From Balneolaceae bacterium UBA1514 (GTDB lineage Bacteria; Bacteroidota; Rhodothermia; Balneolales; Balneolaceae): DNA of 17,052 nt. Under the pieces are notes generated by a model. That model had not been told where the DNA came from. It saw only the letters and a list, made by a program, of their open reading frames with translations, and ran no database searches. The stretch lies in the NCBI GenBank assembly GCA_002323515.1, contig DCQQ01000029.1:4602-21653 (forward strand), read 5' to 3'. The position numbers and the translations under genes were made by a program. Below are positions 14,498-17,052 of the stretch, one piece after another (the first letter of the stretch is position 1; every line of letters begins with the position of its first letter).

Positions 14498-15814
14498 ATG
14501 GTGGATGCTAGAACGCCCAAAAACTCTTTTAGGCAGGCGTTTACTCCCTTTGCCGAGCTCATAAAAGAGTACCCTTTCTACCGTAGATTATGGATTGCGC
14601 AGGCAATATCTAATTTTGGGGATTGGTTTGGTCTTTTGGCGTTGTATGCTTTGGTGCAAAGATACTCCGATTCGGAGTTCTTGTTAGGCTTAGTGATCAT
14701 AGTTAAGATGCTGAGTTTAGCATTTTTCTCACCCATTGCTGGTTATCTGACGGATCGCTTTAATCGCCGCATACTCATGATTATATGTGATGGAGGTCGG
14801 GCCTTAAGTTTACTCCTCATGCTACTCGTTCAACAGGAAAGCCTTCTATGGTTAGCCTATGCGCTGACGGGGTTTCAGATGATGCTTTCAGCTATTTTTG
14901 AACCCGCTAAAACAGCCTCTATTCCTAATGTGGTCCCACCTGAGCGTTTAGTTGATGCCAATATTATATCGACGGCTACATGGAGTATAATTTTCACCAC
15001 AGGAATGGCGATAGGTGGTTTTGCTACTGAATGGATTGGTGTGGAGGGTGTCTTCATTCTAGATGCCTTCACCTATTTAGTTTCGGCATGGTTTATTTAT
15101 CGGGCGGTCATTCCACAAGAGGAGCGGCGCCCTAACTATGAGGAAGGACAGAAAAAGTTATCATTCTGGGAAGATATTCGTCAAAATATTGGTGCTGACA
15201 TTGTATTAGGCGTTCGTTATCTACTCGACAACCATCAAATTCTGCGACCAGCGGTAGCTAAAGGAACTTCTACCATATTTTTAGGTGGCTTGGTGTACAT
15301 GTTGGTATTGGTGAGTGATAGCATTTTGCAAATGGGGAGCATTGGTCTGGGATTGTTGTACGCAGCCCGGGGAATTGGGACTGGTATTGGTCCTGTTATA
15401 GCTCGGCAATATTTCACCGATGAACGGCAATGGGTAGTGGTTATGGGGGCTAGTATTGCATTGTCAGGTGCGTTGTACTTGGTGGTAGGATTGACCCATG
15501 TCTGGTGGATGATGTTTGTCTTTGTTTTGTTGGCTCATGCCGCATCAGGAGCAAATTGGGTCACTTCTACGGTACTCCTGCAAAAAAGATCAGAAGATAA
15601 CTTTCGAGGCCGAGTGTTTAGTACCGAGTGGTTGCTGTTTACCCTGGGTAATTCGCTATCGGTCATTGTGGCATCGGTGCTGCTGGAGTGGCAAATTGTA
15701 GCGCTTCAAACCTTGATTAGCTCATATGCGGTAGGCTTGATGGTATCAGGATTGTTGTGGCTGGCAACAGTAGCCAATTGGGAGCGTAATTGGGTACAAA
15801 AAGGACTGATCTAA
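14498..15814 (+). CDS. MFS transporter (MFS_3 / EntS-like exporter family)
   Basis: A 438-residue inner-membrane transporter of the major facilitator superfamily with about 12 hydrophobic helices. Helix 1 begins near residue 37 (AISNFGDWFGLLALYALVQR), and motif A, GYLTDRFNRR, is at 82-91 between helices 2 and 3. FQMMLSAIFEPAKTASIPNV and PPERLVDANIISTATWS are characteristic of the MFS_3 group, which includes the enterobactin exporter EntS and macrolide-efflux-like proteins. A charged cytoplasmic loop (IPQEERRPNYEEGQKKLSF) separates the two halves. The substrate cannot be predicted. It starts three bases after dut and is the last gene of the cluster; no convincing terminator follows. Confidence 0.88.
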   Translation: MVDARTPKNSFRQAFTPFAELIKEYPFYRRLWIAQAISNFGDWFGLLALYALVQRYSDSEFLLGLVIIVKMLSLAFFSPIAGYLTDRFNRRILMIICDGGRALSLLLMLLVQQESLLWLAYALTGFQMMLSAIFEPAKTASIPNVVPPERLVDANIISTATWSIIFTTGMAIGGFATEWIGVEGVFILDAFTYLVSAWFIYRAVIPQEERRPNYEEGQKKLSFWEDIRQNIGADIVLGVRYLLDNHQILRPAVAKGTSTIFLGGLVYMLVLVSDSILQMGSIGLGLLYAARGIGTGIGPVIARQYFTDERQWVVVMGASIALSGALYLVVGLTHVWWMMFVFVLLAHAASGANWVTSTVLLQKRSEDNFRGRVFSTEWLLFTLGNSLSVIVASVLLEWQIVALQTLISSYAVGLMVSGLLWLATVANWERNWVQKGLI

Positions 15815-15962
15815 TTCAATAATAATGAGTGAGACAGCTCTTAAAGAATGGGAGCGAGAATACGAATTGCAGTTTTCAATTCTATTTAAATTCTAATTGA
15901 TGATTATTCGACAAGAACTCTAAAATATGTCCAATTTAAGAGCAGAATAAGGTCTGATTTAG

Positions 15963-15970
15963 TATATTTG
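15963..15970 (+). promoter_or_regulatory. Candidate -7 box (TATATTTG) of the ccm operon
   Basis: TATATTTG is an exact match to the TAnnTTTG -7 element of Bacteroidota primary sigma promoters, placed 28 bases before the GTG start of ccmC. A clear TTTG or TTG -33 element at the usual distance is missing (the nearest, TTTA at 15935, is about 24 bases upstream). The rest of the 184-base gap after the MFS gene (15815-15998) is AT-rich and holds only a small inverted repeat GAATTG/CAATTC at 15864-15882. Confidence 0.42.
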
Positions 15971-15998
15971 TATCTAATTTAAACTCAAAGATGCTTCT

Positions 15999-16670
15999 GT
16001 GAAATTCTGGAAATGTCTAATTATTATTTGGATGAGTCTGGTTATTGCGGGTGGGTTCCTGATAAATATCCCATTTATACCCATCTTAGAGCAGACCGCC
16101 CGTAACTTATTTTTCCATGTGCCTATGTGGATGGCTATGTATGCCATGTTTGTCATAAGCGTGTTTCATAGTTTAACTTACCTGCGAAAAGCAGATTGGT
16201 TAGCAGATATTAAAGCAGAGGCAGCGGCTAAAACAGGAATTGTTTTTGGGGTTTGTGGACTTTTGACTGGTTCATTATGGGCTCGGTTCACTTGGGGAAC
16301 ATGGTGGAATTTTGCTGAGCCTAAAATGAATTTGGCTGCACTAGCCTTGATGATTTATGTTGCCTACTTCATGTTGAGATCTGCATTTGACGAACCCAAG
16401 AAAAGGGCGCGAATATCTGCAGTTTATAATATCTTTGCAGTAAGTACTATTCCATTTTTGCTGTACGTAGTTCCACGTCAATTGACTAGCCTGCATCCAG
16501 GAGCAGATGGGAATCCAGCCTTTTCTGAAATTACTGCTGACGAACTTAGGTTTATTTTATACCCAGCCATGATAGGTTTCATCGCGTTATCGTATTGGGT
16601 ATACGACATAACTTACCGAGTATATCGAGTCAGATATATTTCAGAACAACCACTTAAAAATCCAATATAA
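15999..16670 (+). CDS. ccmC: Haem exporter / cytochrome c maturation protein CcmC
   Basis: A 223-residue six-helix inner-membrane protein of the CcmC/CcsA haem-handling family, which presents haem on the periplasmic side and passes it to CcmE. The tryptophan-rich WWD-type motif is at about 92-103 (SLWARFTWGTWW), followed by NFAEPKMNLAAL instead of the classical D-A-R-L-T wording. Two histidines in predicted external loops, His40 (NLFFHVPMWM) and His166 (LTSLHPGAD), match the family's haem axial ligands. The start is GTG at 15999; an in-frame TAA lies at 15975-15977 and no ATG occurs in frame between. It is followed after three bases by ccmD and then ccmE, a normal ccm gene order for this group, with the rest of the operon outside the window. 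Confidence 0.93.
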   Translation: MKFWKCLIIIWMSLVIAGGFLINIPFIPILEQTARNLFFHVPMWMAMYAMFVISVFHSLTYLRKADWLADIKAEAAAKTGIVFGVCGLLTGSLWARFTWGTWWNFAEPKMNLAALALMIYVAYFMLRSAFDEPKKRARISAVYNIFAVSTIPFLLYVVPRQLTSLHPGADGNPAFSEITADELRFILYPAMIGFIALSYWVYDITYRVYRVRYISEQPLKNPI

Positions 16671-16673
16671 ACT

Positions 16674-16958
16674 ATGTACTTAACTCAGCTATTATTTTTA
16701 GTAACGAGTATGTTTCAAGACTCTACAGACGTTGCCCCCATGGATACGTTAAGCGAGGCATATTCAGATAAATGGATTTCGGCAGCTAATCAGGGGGAGG
16801 GATTCTTTGCAAGCTTTATGAGTTCAAATAATCTCATTTTTGTTGTATTAGGGGTTACCTTAATTATTTGGACGGTACTGATCGTGTATCTTACTCGTGT
16901 AGATAAAAAAATATCCTTGCTAGAAAACCAATTAAATCATTCATCAAATGAAGCCTAA
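16674..16958 (+). CDS. ccmD: CcmD-like small membrane protein
   Basis: A 94-residue protein with one clear membrane helix at about 53-72 (LIFVVLGVTLIIWTVLIVYL), flanked by a charged cytoplasmic end TRVDKKISLLENQL. The N-terminus (YLTQLLFLVTSMFQ) is also hydrophobic and may be a cleaved signal or second anchor, with an acidic stretch in between (DSTDVAPMDTLSEAYSD). The position directly between ccmC and ccmE and the size identify it as CcmD, the small partner that helps release haem-loaded CcmE in systems where it has been studied. Sequence conservation of CcmD is low, so the call rests mainly on context. Its last codons overlap the ccmE start by 11 bases. Confidence 0.78.
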   Translation: MYLTQLLFLVTSMFQDSTDVAPMDTLSEAYSDKWISAANQGEGFFASFMSSNNLIFVVLGVTLIIWTVLIVYLTRVDKKISLLENQLNHSSNEA

Positions 16959-17052
16959 ATTAATTTTTGGAAGCATTGCAATCATTGTCTTCACCTCATT
17001 GCTCCTGTATAATTTCGGGGAGAGTATCAGCACCTATACCGACTTTGACAAT
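16948..17052 (+). CDS. ccmE: CcmE periplasmic haem chaperone, N-terminal fragment
   Basis: Thirty-five codons are visible before the window ends. ATG at 16948 overlaps the end of ccmD by 11 bases. The fragment reads as a short cytoplasmic start (MKPKL), a membrane helix (IFGSIAIIVFTSLLLYNF) and then GESISTYTDFDN, the beginning of the periplasmic domain. This layout, the S-x-Y-T-D-F wording and the ccmC-ccmD order fit CcmE, which carries haem covalently on a histidine that would lie beyond the window. No other ORF competes. Identification depends on context because the haem-binding motif is not visible. Confidence 0.75.
   Translation, partial: MKPKLIFGSIAIIVFTSLLLYNFGESISTYTDFDN

Noticed and set aside
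15864..15882. GAATTG-CAGTTTT-CAATTC hairpin as terminator of the MFS gene
   Set aside because: The stem is A-T rich and six pairs long, and TATTTAAATTC, not a T-run, follows.

Overview
The window (about 40% G+C by eye) looks like the chromosome of a free-living bacterium of the Bacteroidota/Balneolota side of the tree. The closest guess is a Balneola- or Gracilimonas-like member of Balneolaceae. This rests on gene content (B12-dependent ribonucleotide reductase, DUF4212/VC_2705-type sodium symporter pair, DUF3108 protein, short Bacteroidota-style CcmD, RNase E/G with a long polar tail), on weak Shine-Dalgarno signals and on a TAnnTTTG-type promoter box before ccmC. The lineage is inferred from recognition, not from a search.

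Layout. Positions 1-585 (+) are the 3' end of nrdJ, closed by a clear intrinsic terminator at 633-669. A 411-base gap follows and holds a small unlisted reading frame (747-893) that resembles a truncated YggL (DUF469) protein. Positions 997-3029 (+) encode a two-subunit Na+:solute symporter, with the subunits coupled by an ATGA overlap. On the minus strand from 12590 down to 3058 lie two groups. The first is a four-gene operon (lipoprotein, winged-helix-like protein, biotin carboxyl carrier, murA). The second is a run of RNA and protein turnover genes: RNase E/G, hslV-hslU, an S41 carboxyl-terminal processing protease and a thioredoxin. The plus strand resumes at 12674 with a tight cluster (YffB/Spx-like protein, DUF3108 envelope protein, dut, MFS exporter), then from 15999 the start of a cytochrome c maturation operon (ccmC, ccmD, and ccmE cut by the window end).

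How the genes fit together. Most are housekeeping: dNTP supply and hygiene (nrdJ, dut), peptidoglycan precursor synthesis (murA), fatty acid or propionate carboxylation (biotin carrier), RNA decay (RNase E/G), cytosolic and periplasmic proteolysis (HslVU, Ctp), thiol redox (thioredoxin) and haem delivery to c-type cytochromes (Ccm). I found no mobile element, CRISPR array, tRNA, rRNA or defence system, and nothing I can defend as a wholly new system. The observations most worth a second look are non-coding or small: the YggL-like relic, the long structured leader of the RNase E/G gene with two direct repeats 42 bases apart, a perfect 14-base palindrome inside a candidate promoter of the S41 protease, and the EF-hand-like loop in the symporter.
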